Shown piece after piece: positions 44,576 to 57,653 of a DNA stretch of 64,000 nucleotides. Source of the DNA: Terebella lapidaria (Eukaryota; Annelida; Polychaeta; Terebellida; Terebellidae). Position numbers and translations under genes: made by a program. Each line of letters opens with the position of its first letter. The first letter of the stretch is position 1. The notes beneath the pieces are model-generated. The model searched no databases. It saw only the letters and a program-made list of their open reading frames with translations, and was not told where the DNA came from. The DNA is taken from contig OX424555.1 in the NCBI GenBank assembly GCA_949152475.1, positions 73,547,499-73,611,498 on the forward strand, in the 5' to 3' direction.

Positions 44576-45589
44576 CGTCCAAGTAATATAGACCTGCATG
44601 ATATACAATATATAAAATAACTTGATATAATCTTTCTTGGAGTCACAAGATAATTGTTAGATTACCGGAAAGAATTAACTTTCATGTGACAAAAAGGAAA
44701 TGCTTTCCAATGAAAACAAACATACGAGCTAGTGAACTGAGATGGGTAGAAGTTTTAGGAAAGCCACCACACCATTTGCCGAAAATATGCATTTTGTACT
44801 TGAAGTGCAATTTTGTTTACTTGGAACAACGTAATTCCAGCGCCATGATACCAACGAATCACTGTATGAAAAAGTTCACATAATATGACGTAAACGAGAA
44901 CTGCGTAGTAGAGACAATTTATTCTTCTTATATTATTGGACGTCTCCTGTTGCAGGATTTGTCGGTAAGACAGAGTGGGACGAGGCTCGGTTGGACATGG
45001 TCATTGAATGTATGGAGGATTTCTTACAGCCCAGTGTGGCAGGTAAGTCCATAAGATGTACGGAAAGAAATGAAATGCAGAAAGAAATGAAAGAAAAATA
45101 CATGACAGAACAAGTTCCACAATTCTGGGATAACCTGGAGAAAATATTGGAGGAAACGACTCAGGATACTTCGTAGGAAACGGGGTAAATCTTTCAGTTC
45201 TACACTTCATTGCAACCATACAAGCAATGTGGCAGTTTGGTTGTCTACATGTATGTTATTATCGCTCGTTACAGTTGACTGTAGCAGATTTGGTGTTCTA
45301 CGAAACGCTGAACCTTACACCTGGCGTGATAGGTCAGCCCTTACCACCATCGTGGGATCGCTGGCCAAAACTGAAGAATCTCCGAGACATTGTCGAAAAC
45401 AACCCAAAGATCAAGGCGTGGATTGCTAAGAGACCTAATACACCAATTTGAACACGAGGAAAGATATCCACGCACGTTTCATAATATTATATGCTGTTAA
45501 TTGGGATTGTTTTTCTTATGTGTGTGTTTGCATTCTGACTCTTGTAATAAATTTCGTTCAATTGGCATATTTGTAATAGCATATGGTGG

Positions 45590-47700
45590 AGGATAGGATA
45601 GGATAAAATTTATTTAACGTCGGACAGTTTTACAAACAATTAACATTAACCCGAAAATGGGCTATTTGCCGACAGTGATATGAACAATTGGATGATAGAT
45701 GAAATAAATACAGATGGTTTGACACATACATTGGTTATATACATAAAACACAATATCCACACTGACATTGTGGCCCGTTCCATCTTTTTATCAAATGTTT
45801 AAATTGGTTATAGGAGACAGCCATCTTGATATCCGATGGGAGAACATTCCGTATTTTAGCACTGCATACCTTGAAGTATTTAGCCCATACTTTGTTGTAT
45901 GCACCATTGGCTGTACAACACGATGACTATCACGCAACATTGTCCGGACATTTTTAACTTTATACATATTTTGTAACATACTGGGACCAACATTGTTTAT
46001 ACATTTAAAAACTTCACATGCGATATTTCGCGTCCTCTCAACATACAGGAGAGATTTACCTGATTTTTGTAGTAAGATGCCATATGACGATACATTATCA
46101 TTACATGTATATACAAGACGTAAACCGCGTTCTTGAATTTTCTCAATTTTTCTGACATTTTCAGTTCCACATTTGTGCCACACGAGTGGACAATAATTAT
46201 AATTTGCCAAAATAAAAGCATTTAAGATATTTAGTTTATTTGCCGTAGTTAAGACACGTCTCAGTCGTGAGAGAGCATTCAATTGCTTTGCGGCACATTT
46301 ACAGATGTGCTGGATGTGGTAATTGAAGCTGAGGTGATCGTCAATGTTTACTCCTAGAAGTTTAACCGTGTTTGATGGTGTGATGTCACTGATTCCAGCC
46401 TTTAAAGACCTCCGTTTTTCCACGGGGATGCTGCCTAATGTCATCGCTTGAAACTTATCTGGGTTTGCTTGTAGTCCATTTTCACCAAACCACTGCAAAG
46501 CAGCTACTGTTGCGCTCTCTACATCAGACATAACAGCCTCGGCGTCATGCCCGGCACAAGAGATCGTGTTGTCATCGGCATAGTTATACATAGTTATATT
46601 TTCTAATTTTGACATGCGAAACAATAAATCATTTATAAAAATGTTAAAAAGCAAAGGTCCTAATATAGAGCCTTGTGGGACCCCCTTCACTATATGGATC
46701 CAGTCACTACGAGATGCACCCATCTTCACACGTTGTCGCCTATCCGACAAATAACTGTACAGTAGATCACATGCCTCAGAACTTATTTTACGCTCGCAAC
46801 TTCGCCATCAACAATGTATGAGGTAGCGTGTCAAACGCACGACTCAAATCCATCATCATAGATACAACAACTTGATTTTGATCCAACGCATGCTTCCAGT
46901 CTTCAACTAACCTTATCAAGACAGTCTGACAGCTATGTCCTTTCCGAAACGCAGCTAGCAGATTTGATAATTTATCATCAAAATAGTCCACAAGTTGATC
47001 ACAAAATACCCGTTCATAGACCTTTGAAAATGAGGGTAGAATGCTAACCGGTCTGTACTTAACTTTATCCAAAGAGTCTGATTTTTTGTATTATGGGAGA
47101 TACCTCTGCATCCTTGAGGGAGTCTGGAAATATGGATTCGTCGATGAATTTGTTTATCAACATTGCCATATGCTTAGCCAAGACAGAAGCACCCATCTTC
47201 AGAAACTTCGGTTGTAATTTGTCGTGTCCCGTAGCTTTCCTTGAGTTCAAGGTCTGCAGTCGCTTCTCGATGTCTTCTGCAGTGACATGAGAGAAACTGA
47301 AAGAGTCCGTGTGTCCCACCATGGCGTCACGAATCCTATGTACACTGTCATGTTCATTGAGAGAGCCTTCCATGTCACTGGGAATACCGATATCTGCCGT
47401 CATAGACACAAAATATTCATTGAAAACGTCACACACTTTTGACGGATCATTTACCACAGAGCCATTTTCATACAATGTCACACATCAGTTTGTAGGTCCT
47501 GTTTTGTCACTGATGAAGGGCCTCACCATTTTCCAGAAACTTTTTTGAGCTTCACAATGTTCATTAAAATACACATTTAATGATTTTTTCCTCATTTTGT
47601 TGATCATATTCCGCTGCTTTCGATATTCTGCCCAGTTACATCTGGTTGGTATTCTTGCACAACATCCACGCAACATAGCCTTTACGTTTATAGCCCTCCT
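45590..47700 (-). mobile_element. 5'-truncated LINE (CR1/Jockey-type RT)
   Basis: Minus strand. The 3' end at 45590 is AATAAATTTTATCC with a (TATCC)n tail. The main open frame 46750-45791 (319 aa) holds GVPQGSILGPLLFNIFINDL and the RT catalytic YADD box (NYADDNTIS), then the thumb and LVWHKCGTENVRKIEKIQER. Upstream on the same strand, separated by frameshifts, lie YRPVSILPSFSKVYERV with AFDTLPH (47072-46788), ENGSVVNDPSKVCDVFNEYF (47481-47065) and FWKMVRPFISDKTG (47676-47485). The endonuclease is missing. Two or three frameshifts and truncation make it inactive. It separates GST D from E. Confidence 0.85.
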
Positions 47701-47710
47701 TAGGTCACCG

Positions 47711-48141
47711 TTTATATGCGGTATCTGATGAGGCTTTAGTCGGCGACTAAAATGGGGCGTGATCGTTTACAATATCGCCCCGTCCACCTGCATATGAACC
47801 AGATTTATGTAATAACAAATATTATTCACCTGCGTTCAGAGTACACTAATCATTACTGGTATCGACATGGTACATGAGACTAGTAAAGTCTGAAGACGTC
47901 CAGTTGCTGAAGTTACCTAGCGTATACAGAATTCGTGGAATAGACCTGAAGGTAATATATGCATATACAATGCACACCATTATAATCCAATTGGACCAGT
48001 ATATGAAAATCGTGTTCAATCAATACAAACATACTCACAAATATATACTCATAACGTATATATTGCTTTATTTATGCATTTTAATTCTGAGTGCTTTCGA
48101 CGTTTGATATTTATCTACCGAACCAATACATCGTGGTTCAG
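47711..48141 (+). other. 5' flank of GST E with a possible extra exon
   Basis: An ATG at 47874 opens 26 codons (MRLVKSEDVQLLKLPSVYRI onward) ending at 47951 with a GTAATA donor. Joining to an acceptor TTCAG at 48137-48141 keeps the GST frame (phase 0). See the finding on GST E; this exon is a hypothesis only. Confidence 0.25.
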
Positions 48142-48147
48142 CCAGGC

Positions 48148-49248
48148 ATTCCTCACTACAAACTGATGTACTTCAACCTGCGAGCGAGAGGGGAGACTAT
48201 CCGCTATTTGTTCGCTCTGGCCGGTGTCGAATATGAGGACTTTAGAATTGAAGTCTCCGAATGGCACACTTCTGATCTCAAAACGGGGTAATAATGACTG
48301 GCAGTTTTGTCCTATGATCCTTTTATAAAAAATCACCTTTTAAACTAATTACACTCGTCGATAAAGCAGCATAACGAAATTTCAGATAGTCTATTTGGAC
48401 AATTGCCGATGCTTGAAGTAGATGGGAAACGAATCTGCCAAGGTCACGCCACAGAAAGATACCTTGGAAAGAAATTCGGTGAATCACACTAAGTCTTATA
48501 GCCGACACAGCTGAGACCCCTAAGAGCTCATCCTCATCAGTGCTGGTCCTAGAACATGCAGCGTCAGCATCAGTTTGACCACTCCACATGACCTGATCAA
48601 GCATAAGAATGTCACCTGCGTTGCTCTTTGACTTCTACCACTGTGCAATATTCTTCTTATCCACAGGTTTAGTTGGTAAGACAGAATGGGACGAAGCTAG
48701 ACTAGATATGATGCTGGAATGTATGGAGGATTTCATTCGACCCTGCATGACAGTATACGTTGAAAAGAACGAAAACCGAAAGGTACACGTTAAATACATG
48801 TACGTGCGGGTGTACGATAAAATGTTTTCTTACAGTACTGAAATGTCCCATTGATTTTTTCACTTTCAGAAAGAACTGATTGCAAAGTACACGACCGAAC
48901 AAGCCCCGCAATTCCTAGATTACCTCGAGAAAATCTTAAAGGAGAATCATACAGGATATTTTGTACGAGATGCGGTAAGAATAAAATATTCCTCCTCTGA
49001 AACAGTGCGGCCCGGTCAGGCACCTTGCGGTCATTTAAATTGATTGTCTCATCTATTTACAGATAACTGTAGTAGATGTTGTGTTCTATGAGATGCTGAG
49101 TCTCGCCTCTCATCTCATGGGTCAGTCAGTGCCATCATCGTGGAGTCGCTGGCCGAAACTGAAACTTGTTACTGACAATGTCGCGAATAATCCGAAAATC
49201 AAGGCGTGGATTGCTAAGAGACCCAACACCCCAATCATGCCAATGTGA
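48148..49248 (+). pseudogene. Sigma-class glutathione S-transferase, member E (start lost; possibly pseudogene)
   Basis: Exons 48148-48287, 48386-48478, 48667-48782, 48870-48974 and 49063-49248 (TGA). The family start ATG is ATT here (48148-48150). Exon 1 has one extra base near its end (CTCAAAACGGG before GTAATA), which puts exon 2 out of frame and brings a stop. Otherwise the exons are open: PHYKLMYFNLRARGETIRYL, QLPMLEVDG, TEWDEARLDMMLECMED, YTTEQAPQFLDYLEKIL, ITVVDVVFYEML. The glutathione motif reads QGHATERYL, so the usual Ser66 is Gly. The tail has three extra codons (IMPM). AATAAA at 49421-49426. Well-preserved exons suggest recent loss, an assembly error, or a changed N-terminus. Confidence 0.65.
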
Positions 49249-49558
49249 TCAAGACTGATAAATGTATTCTTGAAGTGGCATAATCGGTTACTGGCTTCTT
49301 TTTTAATCCTTGTTTGAATGTATCTATGTATCTAATGATACAGACTGTATCTATACATGTATAACAAGCAGAGAACTTCAAATAGACGCAACACTGCTGG
49401 TCGATGTATTCCGTTCAAGCAATAAATATGCTTATACATAGCAATAAGATGTGAAAAAAACGTTAAACATAAACTATCACCGAGTGAATCATGGAAGTGA
49501 ATCATGTGTTGTGAGAAAAAGTACCATTAGTTATATTTAAGTCGGTCCGTCACAAAAC

Positions 49559-51155
49559 AAAGCCCAATGGCTAAGAGTGGTTACCGTACAATACATATTT
49601 TATATTTTTAGATATTAGCAATTTTGTCCTGTGACCATGAAAATGAAGTGAATGGTGAAATTAAAGGTCATCAGAATATTCGGCATATATCATTCCTGTC
49701 TGTCCACAATTGATCCGATAATAAACGATATGTTAGCCAATTTGTCCTGTTCCCTTGAAAATGAGGTCAAAGTTCAAATTCAAGGTCGTGAGAATATTCA
49801 GCTTATATCATTTCCTATATGTGCACAATTGATTCCTAAGCTGTAAAGTCGATAATAAGCGAGATATTAGCCATTTTGTGCTTTGACCTTGGAATAGAGG
49901 TCAAAGGTCAAATTTGTAAAGTTCGGCGGGCGCCCGCTACAGGGCGTCCGGCACTACTCTACGAAACACTACAACCAGGTACAGTCAGCCCGGAACGAGT
50001 CCGGCCGTCATACACTACAACATAACACATCAATGCATCGTCACCAACATCTCATCTACAACATGCATATTACATCGTTATGGTAATGTAGCCGTATGTA
50101 GAGCCCGAGATGCCATGGGAGCGGCACCACAGAACCCGTACACGTGGGCATGTTGCTGGGCGGCCTCGCCGAAGGCACTGTCACAGAGATGGAACTCTGA
50201 GCCAGCCCGACGGTCTGCCAGAGCCTGTGTCACACCACCCCGGGTGGAGAAGGAACCGGTGCGAGGGCTGGCTCCCCCGAGTCAACACGGTCTCCCCCAA
50301 CCCGGGCCCCCTATGGAAATCGTCCCCAGGGCCCGCGAGGGCCTTACCCAAGACACGAGGACGTAAAGCTCATGGCGAGCCTCTCGTCCTGCCTCTCGGC
50401 CTGCTGTGGGACAATCTCCCAGATCAAGCCAACGCTCGAGTATATATCGGGCACAAGAGGCGGGAGGAGAAACTAGGTCAAACCATTGTTATAGTTTACT
50501 GGGCGCGAGGAGAGTACAGTGCGTTGCTGGGGCAACGCACGCTTCGAACTGAAGCAGTCTAAAAATAGACCGTAAAACCAGAGTGTTTAAGAAAGTCACC
50601 TGCCGCGATCTTTGGGCAAATCGCCACAAATTCAAGGTCATCAAAATATTCGGCATACATCATTTCCTATATGTACACAATTTATTCCCCAGCTGCAAAG
50701 TCAATAATAAGTGTGATATTAGCCATTTTGTGCTCTGACCTTGAAAAATGAGGTCGAAGTTGAAATTCAAGGTCATCAAAATATTTGGCGTATATATCCT
50801 TTCCTATATTTCTCCCAAGCTATAAAGTCGAATGTTAGCCATTTTGTCATGTGACCTTGAAAATTAGGTCAAGGGTTAAATTGAATGCCACGCGAATAAT
50901 CAACTATCATTTTCTATTTGTCCACTAAGGATTCCTCATCTCTAATTTCGATATTAAGTGAGATGTTGGGGAAATATGTCCCATTATAAAGCATAAGAGA
51001 AATTAACATGGGGAAGTCCCATTTGGGTCAAGTTTTGGCCAAAATGGCCCATTTCGAGCGATTCAAGGGCAATGTAATTTATACATATCACACGGTTAAA
51101 TATCACAGGGTAAATATGATATATGAGTTTTATGTATCGATTAAAAAAAAGAAGT
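49559..51155 (+). mobile_element. Array-bearing short element F, split by a solo LTR
   Basis: Starts near AGCCCAATGGCTAAGAGTGG then TTACCG; three array units lie before 49914 and two to three after 50629, followed by the unique right part (GGGAAGTCCCATTTGGG, CGAGCGATTCAAGGGCAA) which fades out near 51155. The LTR at 49915-50628 interrupts it. Confidence 0.75.
49915..50628. mobile_element. Solo LTR of an LTR retrotransposon (714 bp)
   Basis: Begins TGTAAAGTTCGG and ends AAATCGCCACA, that is TG...CA, and is flanked by AATT on both sides (49911-49914 and 50629-50632; the duplication could be read as 5 bp). It is much richer in G and C than its surroundings, with a TATATA box at about 50440. No internal retroelement genes adjoin it, so it is a solo LTR, probably left by recombination. 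A 4-5 bp duplication fits Ty3/gypsy. It is younger than element F, which it interrupts. Confidence 0.75.
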
Positions 51156-51552
51156 GTTGTTATAATTTCTGACCAAATGACTCATTGGAGTGTATATTAC
51201 ACGAATATACCGATCTCAAAAGAATGCACCGTTTTGAAGCAGGCAAATGCCTGCTTCCACGAGGGACTAAAATTCCACGAGGGACTAAAATTAACATTGT
51301 GTCGCTTGCCAACTCTTTGAATTTCCTCTTTGAGGATTACAGGTATAGTGGTACTGTGCTGATAAATTTAGGATAATAATTCAAGTTGTAAAACGAGTAC
51401 ATGTACAGGCACTCGATATTTTCACGAAATCTTTTAAGTAAGGTCAAAATGTCCAGATTACGCTAGCCAAGTGAACTACTCCACGCACACAATATTTTGT
51501 GTTAATTTCCATTTAGCCACTTATTTCTCTCGATATTATATCAGACAAATTA
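51156..51552. other. Gene-free spacer
   Basis: A short direct repeat (CACGAGGGACTAAAATT, twice, about 51257-51290) is the only structure seen. Confidence 0.45.
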
Positions 51553-53250
51553 GTCGTCAGTTACAGATGTACATGCCGTGGAGAGGTGGTTGTCAGTTAC
51601 AGATGTACATGCTCGGGCCAGGTGGTCGTCAGTTACAGATGTACATACCATGACCAGGTGGTCGTCAGTTACAGATGTACATGCCGGGGCCAGGTGGTCG
51701 TCAGTTACAGATGTACATGCTCGGGCCAGGTGGTCGTCAGTTACAGATGTACATACCATGACCAGGTGGTCGTCAGTTACAGATGTACATGCCGGGGCCA
51801 GGTGGTCGTCAGTTATAGATGTACATGCCGGGGCCAGGTGGTCGTCAGTTACAGATGTACATGCCGGGGCCAGGTGGTCGTCAGTTACAGATGTACATAC
51901 CATGACCAGGTGGTCGTCAGTTACAGATGTACATGCCGGGGCCAGGTGGTCGTCAGTTACAGATCTACATGCCGTGGCCAGGTGGTCGTTAGTTACAGAT
52001 CTACATGCCGTGGCCAGGTGGCCGTCAGTTACAGATGTACATACCATGACCAGGTGGTCGTCAGTTACAGATGTACATGCCGGGGCCAGGTGGTCGTCAG
52101 TTATAGATGTACATGCCGGGGCCAGGTGGTCGTCAGTTACAGATGTACATGCCATGGCCAGGTGGTCGTCAGTTACAGATGTACATGCCGTGGCAAGGTG
52201 GTCGACAGTTACAGATGTACATGCCGGGGCCAGGTGGTCGTCAGTTACAGATGTACATTCTGGGGCCAGGTGGTCGTCAGTTACAGGTGTACATGCCGGG
52301 GCCAGGTGGTCGTCAGTTACAGATGTACATTCTGGGGCCAGGTGGTCGTCAGTTACAGGTGTACATGCCGGGGCCAGGTGGTCATCAGTTACAGATGTAC
52401 ATGCCGTGGCCAGGTGGTCGTTAGTTACAGGTGTACATGCCGGGGCCAGGTGGTCATCAGTTACAGATGTACATGCCGTGGCCAGGTGGTCGTCAGTTAC
52501 AGGTGTACATGCCGGGGCCAGGTGGTCGTCAGTTACAGATGTACATGCCGTGGCCAGGTGGTCGTCAGTTACAGATGTACATGCCGTGGCAAGGTGGTCG
52601 ACAGTTACAGATGTACATGCCGTGGCCAGGTGGTCGTCAGTTACAGCTGTACATTCTGGGGCCAGGTGGTCGTCAGTTACAGGTGTACATGCCGGGGCCA
52701 GGTGGTCGTCAGTTACAGATGTACATTCTGGGGCCAGGTGGTCGTCAGTTACAGCTGTACATTCTGGGGCCAGGTGGTCGACAGTTACAGATGTACATGC
52801 CGTGGCCAGGTGGTCGTCAGTTACAGATGTACATTCTGGGGCCAGGTGGTCGTCAGTTACAGGTGTACATGCCGGGGCCAGGTGGTCATCAGTTACAGAT
52901 GTACATGCCGTGGCCAGGTGGTCGTTAGTTACAGATGTACATGCCGTGGCCAGGTGGTCGTCAGTTACAGATCTACATGCCGTGGCCAGGTGGTCGTCAG
53001 TTACAGATATACATGCCGTGACCAGGTGGTCGTCAGTTACAGATGTACATGCTCGGGCCAGGTGGTCGTCAGTTACAGATGTACATACCATGACCAGGTG
53101 GTCGTCAGTTACAGATGTACATGCCGGGGCCAGGTGGTCGTCAGTTACAGATGTACATGCCGTGGCCAGGTGGTCGTCAGTTACAGATGTACATGCCGTG
53201 GCCAGGTGGTCGTCAGTTACAGCTGTACAGGCCGTGGCCAGGTGGTCGTC
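51553..53250. repeat. Minisatellite, 36-bp unit, about 47 copies
   Basis: The unit is CAGTTACAGATGTACATGCC followed by GGGGCCAGGTGGTCGT. Variants (ATACCATGACCA, ATTCTGGGGCCA, ATGCTCGGGCCA, CTGTACATTC) recur in the same order, showing higher-order duplication of several units at once. Because 36 is a multiple of 3 and the unit lacks stops in most frames, two + frames and one - frame stay open for over 500 codons (12-residue repeats such as RWSSVTDVHAGA or SYRCTCRGQVVV). The third + frame has stops. I see no splice context or start that makes any frame convincing. Confidence 0.9.
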
Positions 53251-53522
53251 TTGTTCTGTAAAATAAACATTAGTGTTAGCATTTAATAGTCATAGCATAT
53301 AACTCCAACAGAAATACTAACGATATCGGTTGTTTGAATGGTTTGCATATAAATCCAGTGACAATTCGTTAAAGCTACACGCAGTATAGATTGGCATTCC
53401 CTGTACTTGTCTGTATACAAATTCGCAAGTCATGCCAATCACTCATACCCCTCATTCACAAGCGGCTGAAACAACGGAGGTCGATTGATGGTTAGCTGTA
53501 TCTTAACGTGGATTATCAAAAA

Positions 53523-54661
53523 TTAGGCCAAGGGCCAAAGATAGGTTACCGGACAATGTTTAATATTTTAGATGTTAGCCAGGTCACTGGTTGAATTCAA
53601 GGTCAAGAAAATATTCAGCATATATCATTTCCTACATGTCCATAATTGATTCCTAAGCTGTAATTCGATAATAAGTGAGATATTAGCCATTTTGTCCTGT
53701 GACCTTGAAAATGAGGTCAAAGGTCAAATTCAAGCTCATGACAATAATCTGCATATATCATTTCCTATATTTCTAAGGTGGATTTCTAAGGTGTAAAGTC
53801 GATAACAAGCGAGATATTAGCCATTTTGTCCTCTGACCTTGAAAATGGGGTCAAAGGTCAAATTCAAGGTCATCAGAATATTCAGCATATATCATTTCCT
53901 ATATGTCCACAATTGATCCCTAAGCTGTAGAGTCGAAAATAAGTGAGATATTAGCCATTTTGTCCTGTGACCTTGAAAATGAGGTCAAAGATCAAATTCA
54001 AGGTCATGACAATAATCTGCATATATCATTTCCTATATGTTCATAACTGATTCCTAAGCTGTAAAGTCGATAACAAGCGAGATATTAGCCATTTTGTCCT
54101 ATGACCTTGAAAATGGGGTCAAAGGTCAAATTCAAGGTCACGAAAATATTCAGCATATATCATTTCCTATATGTCCACAATTGATTCCTATTCTCTAATC
54201 TCAATATTAAGTGAGATATTGGGCATAATGTGTCCCATTATAAAGCATAGGAGAATTTAACATGGGAAAGTCCCATTTGGGCCGAGTTTGGGCCAAAATG
54301 GCCCACTTCGAGCGATTCAAGCGCAACGAAATTTATAGACATCATAGGAGTACATATGAGGAGTGTTATGTATTAAAAAGAAAAAAAGTTACTGAACAGA
54401 TTTTGAGAAAATGGCCACCAAAGTCCAAAATCAGGCATTTTTCGTCGAAAACGGCCGCCATTTTGAAAAAAATGCGAAAGTCAAAAAACTAAAAAATATC
54501 TCCTTCTTGAATTATCTTTAAGTATTTTTGTGCAAAATTTCAGAAGAATTCGCCCGTAAACAAAAAAGATAAAAATGTGGACGACGACGACGACGGACGA
54601 CGACGGACGACGGACGCAACGCCATGCCAATAGGTTATCGGACCATAGGTTCGGTAACCTA
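53523..54661 (+). mobile_element. Array-bearing short element G, most complete copy
   Basis: Left end TTAGGCCAAGGGCCAA then TAGGTTACCGG; four to five array units (53580-54190), several with the full set TGACCTTGA, (A/G)GGTCAAAGGTCA and TCAAGGTCA; right unique part with GGGAAGTCCCATTTGGG, AACGGCCGCCATTTTG and CGACGACGACGG; right end a hairpin TAGGTTATCGGACC/GGTTCGGTAACCTA. TAGGTTACCG occurs inverted at both ends. No protein is encoded. The plan (short ends, terminal hairpins, central array) recalls the Helentron-derived HINE or pearl elements of bivalves; this is an inference. It lies 340 bp upstream of the GST F start. Confidence 0.75.
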
Positions 54662-56277
<1,616 letters not shown>

Positions 56278-57653
56278 ACACTATAAATTTGAAATTCTCT
56301 CTACTAGATATATCTCAGGGATTTGGGTGCAGTATTCACCTTGCGCTGAACACTGATGATTACTGTACGAATGTTGATTTCTGAATATATTACATGTATA
56401 TTAGTTATATAAGTTATTCATGTGACGGAAATTAACACACGATATAGTGTGTTTGTGTAGCATGTGACCGTGATTGAACACAATCAATGTCAATAATAAA
56501 ATTAATTTCAGCAAGTCATGCTTCTTCTTCTTTGATTGATACATTCAGGTAGAGTTCTTCTCGCAGTTTTATATTATTAGATGTGCATACCCGGCCGACA
56601 TCACCTGCAGTGGTGTGTTATTATGACTGCCTGAGACCACTCTTAAGTACAATGTTCTCAGACAGCTGAGCGCTGAACTAAATGTCACTGAGAGGGCAAA
56701 CTTCTCAGACCGATGTACACTAGTCACAGGAGGCCCAAACTTGAGTGCTATGTGGTTGACCTAGATGTTGTGAGGTTCACATATCTGTGCTACTACTAGT
56801 ATATTTTTCTTCTGCTTAGTGAACAAGCTTACTCCTCACGTTGATATCTTTATTGTGAGATACTGACAAAATATATAATAAACGCCAGCTTGGAGGAAAT
56901 ATACCAACTTATTTCGTTCACAGTGAATGTCAGGTGAGTGTAACTAGATGGTTTAATACATCATCGAAACACAATTTGGGTATCATTATTGATGATAAGA
57001 ACACGGTCGGCCACTAAATTTGTTTACGAATGCAACATAATCGCGATCCTAATTGTAATGCTTACATTAAGTACCTATTAATACATGGTTTATTTCATAA
57101 CGGACCGGTTATCGGGACCAAGTGTCAAATAACGGACCGAGCGGCAGCGAGGTCTGTTATGACACGGTCCCGATAACCGGTCTGTTATGAAATTAACCAT
57201 GTATTAATTTGCTTATTACACAACATATCTAAATTTAACTACCGGTAAATAGACTAGAAACGATTAGATTTAATTGTCGGGGAAATTGTTCCAATATGAC
57301 ATTTCATCTTTCAGTCAGTTGTTTGAAACACAAATATTCTAATTTGGTAATACGAAATCACTGTGCATGCTAGGAGCGTATGACGCGGCATCGGTCTGTT
57401 ATTCAGTTTATTATAGAAACGTCATTGCGAACTCATATCAGACCAGCGGAGCACATACCGGACCAGGTGGGCTGATATTGTTTTGTGGCATACGGCAATA
57501 TCGGATTCGTTGAACCGTGCACGTTACGCTTCAGTATCAGTTAGATGTGTAATAACAACATTATACGCACGGAATGCTGTATATGACAGTACCAAATTTG
57601 AAATTGAACCCGTTATCATTGCTTAGACCGGTTGTGACGTGTGATCCGTAGCC
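56278..57653. other. Intergenic region between GST F and G
   Basis: 3' flank of F, then gene-free sequence with the hairpin at 57074-57216. The last 150 bp before the G start codon (57504-57653) is copied at 58851-58999. Confidence 0.5.
57074..57216. repeat. Hairpin MITE-like palindrome, about 140 bp
   Basis: The left arm ATTAATACATGGTTTATTTC then ATAACGGACCGGTTATCGGG pairs with the right arm CCCGATAACCGGTCTGTTAT then GAAATTAACCATGTATTAAT; the loop is about 50 bp and itself contains inverted AATAACGGACC and GGTCTGTTAT. Confidence 0.75.

Larger units (their letters stand above)
42196..45451 (+). pseudogene. Sigma-class glutathione S-transferase, member D (pseudogene)
   Basis: Five exon equivalents: 42196-42334, 42436-42527, 44956 to about 45042, 45081-45184 and 45275-45451 (TGA). 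Exon 1 is intact ([20 protein letters not shown]). Exon 2 is 92 rather than 93 bp, a one-base loss after TTCGGACAAT, which destroys the frame. The 3' end of exon 3 and most of intron 3 are gone, so exons 3 and 4 run together in frame (QPSVAGKSIRC...KEMKEKYMTEQ). Exon 4 is also one base short (104 bp). Exon 5 is open. AATAAA is at 45546-45551. Intron 2 (2.4 kb) carries the NotI foldback element. Two frameshifts make a normal enzyme impossible unless the assembly is wrong. Confidence 0.8.

Noticed and set aside
50110-50562. 150-codon open frame as a gene
   Set aside because: It lies inside the GC-rich solo LTR and has no family resemblance; GC richness lengthens chance frames.
51550-53286. Three long open frames (513-566 codons) as real repeat proteins
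   Set aside because: They coincide with a 36-bp minisatellite whose period keeps any stop-free frame open; no frame has a convincing start, splice sites or non-repeat domain.
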